A stretch of DNA of 64,000 bases from Lunularia cruciata (lineage: Eukaryota > Streptophyta > Marchantiopsida > Lunulariales > Lunulariaceae): contig OX419759.1 in assembly GCA_948567375.1 (NCBI GenBank), positions 20,676,744 through 20,740,743 of the forward strand. Reading direction: 5' to 3'. The position numbers and the translations under genes are program-made. The stretch's first letter is position 1. Each line of letters begins with the position of its first letter. A model generated the notes under the pieces. That model was not told the origin of the DNA. It did not search any database and worked only from the letters and a program-made list of their open reading frames with translations. Shown here piece by piece: positions 21,579 to 33,468 of this stretch.

Positions 21579-23929
21579 AATATAAGCTTCCGGCAAAAAT
21601 CATCACTTTTCAAAATGGATACTAACGCTGATCGGGTATTTCCAGGACAAAATCGAGTTCATGCTGTTTTGATCTCTGACTGCCAGACATACCATGTCTC
21701 TCTTCATGTTTCTTCCCAAGCCTGAATTCTTCTTGGGCGTCATCTCATCACGTTGTGCATGGTATCTCATGGTGAGATAAGTTGAGTCGCCTTTCCGGCG
21801 CGCGGCTGCATTTTCGTAATCGGAACTCAGACCTGCGAACCGTAGCAAAATTCGACTCTTTTTGTGGGATACGTTAGAGACCTGTCTAGAATCCGAGGAG
21901 AGATCAGTCACAACGGTTAACCTGAAATGCCACGGGACATTCTCAGGAATACAAATTTAATTTCAGAATCACTTCTATGCAAAAATCTACTTTCTTCCGT
22001 GCCCTTATCGTCCGCTGTCAGGAAGAATTAGACTGAATCAACAGAGAACGCGATTTTGAATTGTTACGCCCATTCGCGCATCATAAGTTGCGGAAGCAAG
22101 CTTACGTTTTGTGTAGCCAGCCAGTATCCTCTATGCATATTGAGTGCAGCACAGTAGAGAGATTGGAAGGCAAAATTGTTCGCTAAGTGGTGGAGTTGGT
22201 GGGAGGTCGATCTGTAAATTGTTTGCAGACTAGTTACTCAGGATTTCACGGGAATCAACCGACAGATTATGTACCAATTCTGATCCATTCATTAAAAGAA
22301 TGCCTCCACATTCATTCCCACCAACTGAATCTGGTTGAAACACGGGTTCAGATGGTCCACATACCCGTCACTTGAAAAAGAAGGTAATCACGAAAGTCCA
22401 GATCCTTAGTGCCCAAGAATGAATGAGACGTCCTACAGCGCAATATTGGAACAGGGGCATCAGGGTGAAAAGGCTGCAGCGGGGCGAACCTCTTAAACTG
22501 TTCAGCCGATCAGGACATCATAAGGTTGAATCTCCTCAATTGAAGTTCTTTCTATGGAACGGATGCGCGTGATGAGATAATTCCTACATAATTTTTGGGA
22601 ACACGAACGGGATGGGGAGATTGGGCGTCACCTGCCAAGGGCGAATAGAGCAAAATCACGATATAGAAAGTTCCCCACTTACCTTTCGTGAATGACGTTC
22701 ATAGAAGTTTTATCTCCAGCAGTTGGGCAAACAGATTATTTAGCGATATGGAACATCAGATTACAGAGATAACTGACATCCTGAACTGGATTCTCGTCAA
22801 GCAATCTTCTATCCGGATCCTTTTGTTGACTCATCTGTTAATCTAGCCAACCATTCTTAAAGTGAGCCTGGACATGTGCCCTGAACATGTGTTGATTGTT
22901 GCACGAGCAGAAGGCATGTCTCTAGTAGACTAATTCTGTTTCGGGCCAAGACTGATCCTCTTCCCTTCCAATAAATACTAGGGTAACCAAATTTTGATTT
23001 CTTCACATTTCATGAATTTGGATACTCTTGTATGAACGTATCCCTCGTCTAAATCTGCAAATTGAGCTTCAATTTAGTACCTCCCATAAAATCTCCCCGC
23101 AGTCCCTGTCCGAGGTTCGACGGACGATTGGGTAATCAGGAAGTTCACCGTAAGTCCTCGAGTCTAATTGGATATCTCTATAGGTACTTGGTGGAAACAC
23201 ATGAGAATCGCACATATTGTTCGATCGGTGGCCTGTAAACATACCGGGAGCAGATTTGACTCCGCCTAACTATCATGCACAGGATGCGTCTCTCTAGAGC
23301 AATGATCTCATGTAAGGAATTCAGACTCCTCGTTCTTTAAGAACTTTGTTGCTGCATATGAAAGTCACAGGCTGACACGATGTCCAAGTCTATAAGGCAC
23401 CTTACAAAGATGGAGGGAAGACAGAGAGTGTCGAGAGTGTCTAATCTATCTTCCAGAACTGAAGTGTAGGGTACCACCAAGTGTTGAAAAAACTAGAGTA
23501 TACGCTTGAGAGGGAAGTTAAACAAGTCTAAACAAATTAACCAGATATTCGAGAAATGGGCATATTCTGTGCTTCGAACGGGAAATCCAGAACCCATTGA
23601 CTAGGGAATCGGGAACTAGTTATGAAAAGCAAGCATGATTCTATAAGAATACAATGTAAATGAATTTAAGCAAAGGAAATTTAGAGCTAAAAGTAACTAA
23701 AAATTAAACGGATATGAGGTGCATATAATATCTAGCATGACTATATACAAATAGAATTTAAGTGAACTGGATTGAAGTGAATCCAAACATGGAAATACGT
23801 TAGAAATGAAAGGCGAGAATTGAAATTTATACATTTCATAAATAGAGTCGGTTGTGAACTAGTATATATCATGGAAAAAGAGTTAGAGACAACACCAACA
23901 GCATATTAAGTATCTGAAATTTAAAGTAG
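21579..23929. other. No gene identified between orphan ORF and RT gene
   Basis: The two convergent coding regions are separated by 2.3 kb with normal CpG content and frequent stops in all frames. A 102-codon minus-strand frame at 21,603-21,911 has no recognisable domain. Confidence 0.4.
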
Positions 23930-26160
23930 AAAAGGATCATCGAGCCGGAAAGAAGGTCTAATAGAGAAAAAAGGACAGAAACTCCCTGCTTGGTTGGAAT
24001 AACTAATTTCTCGAGTATCTGTAGACACTGAGACAAGGATACCCCTGTATATCTTTCTGGAGAATCGAGGGAAACTTCTTCCGAATGAGATGAAGAGGGT
24101 GGTTTTAGTATGTAGTTTTGAGAGAAGAACTAGATGCAACAAGGTACGATCTTTTAGAGTAGCATACTCACTTGTATCTCTCACGGACTCCGATTTTATG
24201 ATCCCCGTTTGCTCATGGAGGAAATATCCGGTAGAACAGGAGGCAGCGAGATGGTGTTAATATGAGCAAAATGAGGCAGCTTTTTCTTAGATACGAAGAT
24301 GTGGAAGTCAGAGTTCTATTCTGACATCGTGGTAATCAAAATGCGTTCCAAAGTGAGTTGGGAGTAATTCGCAGGAATGTTTGAAATAGATCCCGTCTCA
24401 TCTGGCACTGTCATCCTTATACATGAATTTTCTGAAAGTTACAGAAATCGGAACCTACGACTAGAAGATCGTCCGTATCTCCGAACTCGGAACATATCCC
24501 CAGTGAGTCATTCATTAGCATCAAGTAATGTGAGGATGAGGAAAGTTCGTAGGTGAAAAGGTACAGATTAGCCATAGGGTGTACCCATAGGAATTCCTAT
24601 ATCTTGACGGAAAAGCAGATCCCCGAAGGTGATGTAGAGGTGGTCAAATAAGAACAGCATCAAACGTATTAGAATGCGAGCACCAGCAGCCATGAGTTTG
24701 AGTTGTTTCGTCGAAGGAAATGTTATCTTTGCTCTTGAGTCATCTGTACTTGACGTCAAGGGAAGAAATCTCAATTATCAGCACGGACTTCCCGTTGAGA
24801 ATGAATCTATTGAAAGATGGATCTGATCAGAGTGCCCAGCCTTGTTCGAGGTCATCAAGGTGAATCTTTGTGTATAGTGTGGTAAAGTCAAAACTCAGAA
24901 AAATAAGTTTTTCGAGGGTGGGATAAGGAGCCTTCACTGAATACCTCTCGCGAGGAGTAGTGTACACTGGTTCGCATAGTATTTGCACCTTCTAGAGGAG
25001 AATGGGTACTCCAGATGAGTCGTCCAAGATTCTGCAGGTGTGGACCACAAGTCCAGTTCGCAGGAACTCATTTATCCAGATATCGGGAGCTGTTGGTAAT
25101 AAGGCTTTGAAGAATGAGCTCAGCCATCGTAACAGTCAGGAGGGGGACGTTGAGTGTCCAGCAGCAATAACTCTAGGAGCGAAGGGGGACTTGTGGAATT
25201 TCCAAGCTGAGCAGAAGGAGGGGAGTCTATTGAAATTCTTGGAGTTGCGGAATCCGTTAGTACCATTGAAGGTATTACGATAATCCAAAATCTGTTACAA
25301 AGTTTGTGCCGGTTTGTAAGCAGCTGAAGGGGAATATAGTTCGTTGAGCAGAGTTCGCACGTAAAAGCGTCTACAAATTAATACAAATTGTGTGGACACT
25401 TGTCCATGTAAGTAACGATGAACTGGAATTAGAACCGAGAAAGAAGATTTCTGTCGTGACTAGAGAGGAAGAGCGGGTCAGCAGCATCAAATTCGTACAG
25501 AATAGAAGGAACATTGAGAACCGGTTGACCTTATGTAGAAGTGTTATTTTTTATTGGTCAAGAATCCACTTCTTTCCATATATTTCCTCTTGAGACAGTA
25601 CGAAGGCTCGGAGGCCAGCTTGGATAGCAACGAAAGTGGAGGGGGTAGACGTGGAAGCAAGACGAAACTTAGTACCCCTAGAGAATAGAAGTGACATGTT
25701 GATGGATGGCAGAAAATGAAGAGAAGTTGTAATGACCTGTACGTAGTAAGGGTTTATGGTGGATCGAAGTTGATGACAATGACATGGGGAAGAAAGGAAG
25801 GGTGGAGCCGGTTGGGTGGCTACTCGTCTAGGATGGATACTTTTCTCACCGGTTGAGCATAGGTCAACTGTAGCAACGGTGGGGACCTTGAAAAGGACTC
25901 CTGGAAGTATAGAATCCGAAACTACTTGAGAAACTGAGATGCTACTTGAGGTAGATTCAAACTGAACGTCTAACGAGGTTGGCAGTTTCAATCTTCCGGG
26001 CTTCATAAGACTCCTCACAAATTCAACACGGCAGTAGAAATGATAAGAGTCCACAGATGCTATACGACGCAGAGAGGGTTCCCGGGCACAATCAGTTCGA
26101 TACGAGTTTGACAGCAAACAAGTTCGAAACAGAAACAGAATTTTTGACAGCTTGACCAAT
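23930..26160 (-). pseudogene. Reverse transcriptase gene, unclassified Penelope-like type, broken
   Basis: Reading down the minus strand gives parts of one RT in the right order. From 26,159 to 25,551 there is a 202-codon open stretch ending SRGTKFRLAS..FVAIQAGLRAFV. Near 25,415 is TYMDKCPHN, the DK(A/C)xNN block of these RTs. Near 25,210-25,170 is AWKFHKSPFAPRVIAAG, the PK(x)HK..RFI block. Motif A is FDFTTLYTKIHLDDL near 24,890-24,850. Then comes FGDLLFRQDIGIPMGTPY near 24,620-24,570 and ANLYLFTYELS after a one-base frame change. The catalytic YxDD position reads DTDDLLV near 24,470, so the tyrosine is lost. SQCLQILEKL near 24,025 matches the post-RT region. At least four frame breaks and several stops mean it is dead. 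Similar GIPMGT..ANL-F-YE proteins are known from algae and invertebrates; no endonuclease domain is seen. Confidence 0.7.
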
Positions 26161-28670
26161 TGTCAATCTGCCTGGAAGTGTCATATATTTAAGACCACTC
26201 GGATGACCAGAAACGATACCGCGTTATGTTCGAGATCATCCCCAGCACACAAACCATGGCTAAATCATGTTGAACTCGTTTGAAAGCAGATATTGGACCT
26301 TCTTGTCTTTTAATGAGGATCACCGGTGAATCAACAACATATCAAGAGAAAATGGGTACCACAACTTGCTGGTAGTACTATGCGTAGAGTAGTAGTAGGT
26401 AAATGGAAACAAATATTGAATATCTGGGTAATACTCCTTTTATGCCAATTGTACATGTGGTAGTGTTTGGCAACTACTCCTTGAATGGCAGGAACCAACT
26501 ATCGTGATTCTCGGAGTGAACAATTGGAGGATTCTTGAAGCAGAAATTCTGAATAGTAAAAACGCAGAGTAGAAGTAGTAGACGTAGAAGAGAATTGGTA
26601 AGACAATAGAGTGCATAGGTGTATGACATTGTGACATTGACATTGTCAAGGATTGCCAAGATAAGAGTGAATTGATGCACCGATGCCTGATACTGTGAAG
26701 AACAATAGTAGCACTTGGTTTGAGGATCTTTTAATTTCCTGACTGCACCACCTTTAGAACTTTATCCTATAGTAATAGCATGATAACAATGTCGTGAAAC
26801 CTTAAATCCTGAAGTGGTCACTAACGCCAAGAAACAGGAAGAAACAATGCATTATCATTTAAACGTGTCGTAACTCAGTCTTCATAAAAAAAGTATAAGC
26901 CCAGAATTCGAAGTTCTTTTCTTGCCACTCAAAGTGAAATCAAGAACGTGTACAAGTATCATAAATCAAAATCAGTTGCCTAATGATGATGATGATTCTA
27001 CCTGCAGGTAACTTTTGACAGCTTGAGAGTGCCATCCAACATGATGTATCGAAGTACCTACATTCATGTGTTGAGTTGAACTTGAACGCTGATTATAGAA
27101 CTCATGAAGACAAGAACGAGACAGTGAAATCTCCAAAATTATAATGCGCTCCGCTTCTCACTTTGCTAACCGGGAATTCCTCCCCAATGCTTTCAACGGA
27201 TGGAGAAGAAACCTTAATTCTACACGTGATCCAGGTTAACGTCGTTCCAGATTCGATAACATCTCCTCTGTCATCATGCAGAATTCAAGGCATTCCTACT
27301 TACTTCATGTTGCTCCAGATTTCCTTCAGGCTGCTACTCGATGCATGGACCTAGAAACATTGGTTGCTTTCCAGGTGATTCCGGCCCGGCCTCAGGTTTG
27401 TTATGATACTTCTTTGGGGACGTAAGCATGCTCTATGGCAACCTCCTACTTTATGGCAACTTCGGTCCAAGTCGTTCGAGTTCGATCAGGAACCCGTTTC
27501 ATGATTTACTGTTCGGGATCTTAGTTGCGTCTAACAAGATCTTCTTTGTCATGAAGCAAATTCTGAGGCACTAATTCTAGTTCCTCCGAAATCCCTCCAT
27601 GGTCCTGCTTGATGGTTTGACCTGTAAACGTTAATTGTGTTCCACGTCGTTTCGCCCCGGACCTAGTTTCGTCATGGTCCAGTTTTAGGGACCTCAGTTG
27701 AGGTCCGATAGCATCTTCTTTCCCAAGACGCAGATCTTGGGGCAGTATTTCTAGTTCCTCCAGAATCTCTGCGCCAGGGTGCGCAATGGTTGAACCCAGG
27801 AGCTTTCGTTGTCCTCCCTGTCCTTTCTTTGTACGTTCAGTTTCCTTACGATGCTTTTTCAGGGATATTATATATCAATCGCCGTGAAGTTAGATAAGAT
27901 CTTTGCTCACATGGACCAGATTGTCACAGCGGGTACTAGCTCTAATCCCCGTGCAATTCCTTCACGATCCTGCAGCTTGATTTTTGGACGTAGAGGACAT
28001 AGAGAGGTTAGTTGTGGTCCAGATCCATTTTGGTGATGATAAATTTGTTCAGAGATCAATTCATAGTCAACAAGCAGTCCTCTGCTATGGATTAGCTTTC
28101 TTCGAAATCTTCGTATGCGTCTATGGGGATTCCCAGACATTACCTGCAGTCGCCGGTCCCATCCCATGATAATCATTAAATCATCCCATGATCATTATAA
28201 TCCCATTTTATGGGCATTCCCTGTAATTCCTTTGAAGATCGCTTCTCAAGGGACAGTTCATGTCCAGGTCGTGTCTCCCAGCTGGAGTTTGACGATGAAG
28301 CAGATCTGGAGGCATAGATTCTAGTTCTTCATGATATGGTCTTAGAGGCATCAGTTGATATTCCACTGGAATTCTACGTCCAAATAAGCTCCTGAAGATA
28401 ATAATCGAAATCCATCTTCAAGCTGTGGGGTCTGAGTCCTTAGTTGAAGTTCCTTAGGATTTTCCGTAGGAGCTTTTGTAACTTGAAAACCTGTAATTGA
28501 GCATCAGATTCTGTCGTCGGCTATCAATCACCTGACTTTGTTAGCCACCCACCTAGCTTGGAGGAAGAGGAGCCTACAAATTTCACATCTAGGCAACCAC
28601 AAATTATCCATGGAGATTCTGCATAAACTTGGAGAACTTGTGGAACTTCATGGTCTGTCTTTGGCTATCA
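26161..28670. other. No gene identified
   Basis: Only short open stretches are present. A TGATGATGATGAT run lies near 26,985. No LTR or known repeat is recognised. Confidence 0.4.
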
Positions 28671-28746
28671 ATTGCAGTGATGATGTTACCGTTCACAGCT
28701 TTTGTTCAATATAGCAGGTTATGAATGGTAACATCATCACTGCAAT
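28671..28746. repeat. Hairpin, 25-bp arms
   Basis: ATTGCAGTGATGATGTTACC at 28,671-28,690 is repeated inverted at 28,727-28,746. The arms extend to 25 bp with one mismatch (28,691/28,726) around a 26-base loop. Confidence 0.9.
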
Positions 28747-31700
28747 CTAATTCCGGATATCTACATGCGCCACATAAGTCATAAGTCTTTTGCCTACGTA
28801 GCAGCATTGATCAGAAGCCCACTCGTAACCAACAACTGTAACCGTTCTCTTCTTCTACTGAGAAGTATATAGTCACAACTAGAGGACCATGCAAGGACCT
28901 GTCCACGGGTAGTACTCACCGGGATCTGATCCTGTTGTCTATCTGATGATGTGAATCTAGAAGTCATCCGTCACGGGACAAAAGTCTTAAGCAATTGGTA
29001 TCATATGAAAGGCTTTCTAAGACACATGCATCCGGCACTTCATTCGTGCTTCGTGATTTCCCACGAACGATGTCTGAGAAAACTGGGGTTAACCTTCAAT
29101 CTATCAAAACTTAACTCAGAATCGTATCCTATCCTATCCTTCTGGACTATGAAAGTTTATTTGTACCAATGTACAGTTATATTTCAATTCAATGCACTGT
29201 TAATCCGTCGAAAATACGCCTTTAGTGGTGTATTCAAGAATTATAAAAAGATTTGTTGAACTCGTTGCATCAAATTCAATTCGGGAAAAACTGCTATATT
29301 TTAGTAATGCATAAATTGCTCAGAAACCGGTGCAAAGTTGCTAATCAGGATCCCAAAAGAATATGGTTTATGTGGATAATTGACTTATCTACCCTAAATT
29401 TGTAACGCTCTTTATGGACGGGTACACTAGCTGCTCTACATGGTGTAAGACCTAGATAGTTGACATAGTTGAGTTTCAATGGTTAACAGTTTCAACTACC
29501 TTTGCTGACAGTCATTCCTCAAACTATACATAGTCCGTCAGCGCTGTCCGTATGTGTTCTCGTATCGTTTCACCATGCCAGGGTTTTATCCGAAGTCTGA
29601 AGGAGATTATTGTGAATCGCCAATTTTTGGTTCGTTCCTTGACTCACTAATCTCCTGCTCCTGGCCAAAATGCAGATAGGATCAAGTAGGAGTAAATTCA
29701 AGCCACTGGGACAATCTCTATTGGGAAGCTGCCAAAGATGTTCTCAACCGTAGTTCGTTGGAGTTAAAAGATCTTCTGTGACTGATCGTATGCTCTGAAT
29801 CCACTTGCGCTCCCTTTGTAAGAATAAGCAGCGCCCTTGAACACAATCCCACAACGATTTCCGTCCTTTACGATGATTTTGGAAGTTTTAGAATGAGGAA
29901 ATAGATGTTTAAAGCATGCTATTTCGGTCTTGATATATGAGTACTCACGAGAAAAGTTGATACCATGACGAGCCAAATATATGTTTTACTCGTTCTGGAA
30001 TCCTGATAGATACCAGGTGCGAAATCCTTCGTCTAGCGCGGATGAAGTGGATAATGTGGTGCCTTGGTGCTCACCATTTGTTCGTCGTTGAAGGTCCCTG
30101 CATGACTGGTTTGCATCATTCCTGCACATGATTTTCTGATAAGGTTTCTCAAAAGATCATCTGATATCGAGTTAGTACAGTGTTCCTTTACATGTACATG
30201 TTTTGCATTGGCATTCTGTCTTTTGTTGGTTTTGCACAAATTGCAGTTTTACATTGTGTGTGTTTCTAGATCTATTGCATTTTGTACTTGTCTTTGAGGT
30301 AATCAATTGGTTTCTAGTCAGACTCATGCTACTTCAAGCTTGTAGCAGTTGGAACCTCTACTATCAGTTCCAGTCGATGACTCTCTTCGAAGATATACTT
30401 TTCTTCTCCACTCATACCCGCTCGGTTTCCATCTCATGAGACCGAATAATACTCGATGAATTTCTCTCTCATTCTACGAAGCTACCATTCAGTTTCTTTT
30501 CATCGGGACCCTCATTTTCGTCCTTTCTCCTTTAAATCCATCCGATCTTCAGTGCCTCGCTATTTATGGATGACGCTTCACATATAGAGCAGAGACTCTT
30601 TAAGCTAATTCCTTGGAGAAATAAACGAAGGGGAACAGCGTGGGAGCTCTACAGAGATCCAACCTCTACTGTAAAGTCCTCGACTTATTTATGATCATTT
30701 GAACTGTGTATTTCTTGTCCATCTATTTCCTACAGCCATGAGCTTTGCTCATCCCGAAAGCCAGTCATTCTCGGTCAAATTTGCTTAAAATGAAATGATG
30801 GATGACTTCGAAACTATCTAGTCGACAAACGAAGATATGAATCTCTAGCTAGCATAGTCGTGAAAACAGTCCCCTCGGCAGTTATTCGAAGCCTCCGTTG
30901 TTTCTACAGTAGGCTCAATCCAGAATCGTTCTCTAGAATTAAAGTTTTATTAGAAAAGAAAAATATCGATGATTTGAAACTTTTTTTTGAATTTTATGTT
31001 AATCATAAAATGTATGAATCCGATCTCATCCACTTGCAATTTGGTGTAATAGTTGGTAATTCTTTGTTCTAATAAAGTGGAGAGTACAGCTCCAGCCAAT
31101 TTATTCGTAAATGAGTGAGACCGACGTACTGTGGATATGACTTATCTTAGTCATTTAATACAATCATCCAATTCTGGTGGCGATAAAACAGAGACCCTAT
31201 AAAACCAGGTAGCCTTTGAGTTGAACCATAGTAAATTTCCATGCATATGCATATATACGGAGAGAACCCATGCGTAGTCCAATATCGGTGTGCCTAATTC
31301 GATAGCAACTTTAAAGAGCCAGATTCAACATGTAGCAAGGGCTCTACATGTTGAACATGCTTATATTAGGCCTCTGCCTCCTACTGCCATGGTGAGATCC
31401 TCACAGCGCATTCTACGCAATCATTCTGAATAATAGGAACAACTAGATAGGGATCGGCTAAAATTGTGATTCAAGGTCAATCCAGGGGACATTGGGCAAC
31501 ACTCACTGACAAGAGGAAATGACACACAAAACTGAGTCATTCTGTTCTGCTGTCTAATTTGTTTCAATTCTACAAAGTTCTGCTCGCTGCATGGAGCTGG
31601 ACCAAGCTGTGTGTAATCACTATTAGGGATAGGTATGGGATCTCTATAGTTCCCAAATCTACTTTCCAAGACTGATGTACGAATACCAGAAAAATCTCGT

Positions 31701-33303
31701 GTAGAAGAGGGCTGAGACATTCACATTCGAATCCGAATTATCAGGGATAGTGTAAACTATTTAAGGGACAAGTAGAAATTTGTTTCTTCTTGTGGTGCTC
31801 GTCGTAGAACCTACAGAGAAAAACAATGATGATAACTAGTTTTAAATTACATTTCGGTTCTAATTTAGATGGGATCTTCCCATCGTTCGTGTTTTCTATG
31901 CGGGTTGCCGTCTTCTTCTGATCTAACGCAGATACTGAGCAAATAGAAAATAGATTATTGCTTAAATTACAGTCTATAAGGATCTCCGCGTATTCCAAGC
32001 AGTTTCTCATCAGATGCTAAGCAGAAATGCACATCGGCGAGAGCGTACCATGAATTTCTGCCCCGCCGAATTGAACCTACAAAACGAAGGATACGTTTTA
32101 AGCCACATCTGAGAAGCACTTGGATATAAGGCTATGATTTATGTTTCTGGCTATGATCATGAGATGAAGATTCAAGAAAACCGGACTAATGTAGTGAGCT
32201 GTGCTTGACTGTCTAGATCTTGGCTCTCATCTTCCCTTCTCCCTGAAAAATGTTAGGAACTGTAAACTTATATATGGAATTGACAGTTTCTGCTTCACAG
32301 CTTGTGTATCGCCCTCGGAAACCTGGGTCTGCTTGTAGTAATATATATATAAATATAAATATATAAAAATATATATATAACTTCACTTATATGAAGTTAT
32401 ATTCCATCCCTTTCCCCTGCTGGAAATTTATACCTGAAGGAATTGAGTTATCGTGACCATACCACGGTAATGCTTCCACACTACTTCACAGTACAATTAT
32501 TTAGGAGCTCACGTACGCTATACTCCTCAACGTCCTTCCATTGCAGATGAGTGCCAAATTAGCACCAAAAGTCCAGTTATGAGTTCAGATATGTCGCGCA
32601 ACCGCATCTCAAGTCGGCAGAATCCTGTCGCAGGACAACAAACATCTGCGTCACTGAACGATTATCACTGGGAGTTTAGTATGACTTTAATCTACTGTCT
32701 AAACCATGTCCAGAGACAGATTCTGGAGTCTTTTTCCAAAGCCATACACCCAAATTCTAGATTCCGATGAGCATTTCGGCCCGCCAATCAATTCATCCGC
32801 TTGTTAGTGAGCCTGGTCAAAATGTGACTCGGGCAACTTGGAGTACTCTTGCAAGCAATCTGAAGAAGTATGAATAGACGTGTGTGTATATAGATCGATT
32901 AAGGTGAAAAAGAATGAACACTACAATGTAAACCTGGATACTTTTAGGACTAATCTGAACTATCAAGCTACTTGGCGAACATACTTTACAAATATAAACT
33001 CTAAGAGAGGTTGACCATTTACACGGGCAAGAATGTTTTGTCAGGAAAACATCGCAGAAAGGTAGATCCACTAGATTAATTCTCAGAATCTCTTGCAACC
33101 TGAATACTGTTCTCTTCGTCCTTCCAATAACACTCTGTTTTGGACCTCCAATTATCGAAGCGATAAAATCCAAAATGGTACTACCTTCTGGCTTTTGACC
33201 GCACACTAGTTCGGTTCAGATTCTAGACGTGAAGAGAAAGACATTGAAATACTTCTGAAACCAACAGAAGGATGTAGTAAAATAAGGACAATGAAAATTT
33301 TAA
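28747..33303. other. No gene identified; small hairpins and an AT-rich run
   Basis: Open stretches such as 28,951-29,259 and 30,860-31,072 have no recognisable domains. An 11-bp perfect hairpin (TCAACATGTAG) spans 31,325-31,354. An AT run of TATATA type at about 32,338-32,380 is followed by a 9-bp hairpin (ATAACTTCA / TGAAGTTAT) at about 32,378-32,401. Confidence 0.4.
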
Positions 33304-33468
33304 GTTCTCACTGATGTTAATTTTCCGCAAAAGAAGTTATTTAACATGAAGATATCATGATCCTTTAGAGGGATCATGATTTTATGTTCTCACTGATGTT
33401 AATTTTCCGCAAAAGAAGTTATTCAAGATGAAGCTATCATGATCCTTTAGAGGGATCAGGATAGCTTC
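33304..33468 (+). repeat. 82-bp tandem duplication, each unit with a hairpin
   Basis: GTTCTCACTGATGTTAATTT starts at 33,304 and again at 33,386, exactly 82 bases apart. Each unit ends in a hairpin around TTTAGAG: 10-bp perfect arms (ATCATGATCC) in unit 1, and 16-bp arms with one mismatch in unit 2. Confidence 0.92.

Noticed and set aside
24568-24774. Independent small gene
   Set aside because: It is one frame of the broken reverse transcriptase, with the matching motifs continuing in neighbouring frames.
28671-28746. microRNA precursor
   Set aside because: Stem length is suitable, but the arms are almost perfectly paired, there is no evidence of expression, and many unrelated hairpins occur nearby.
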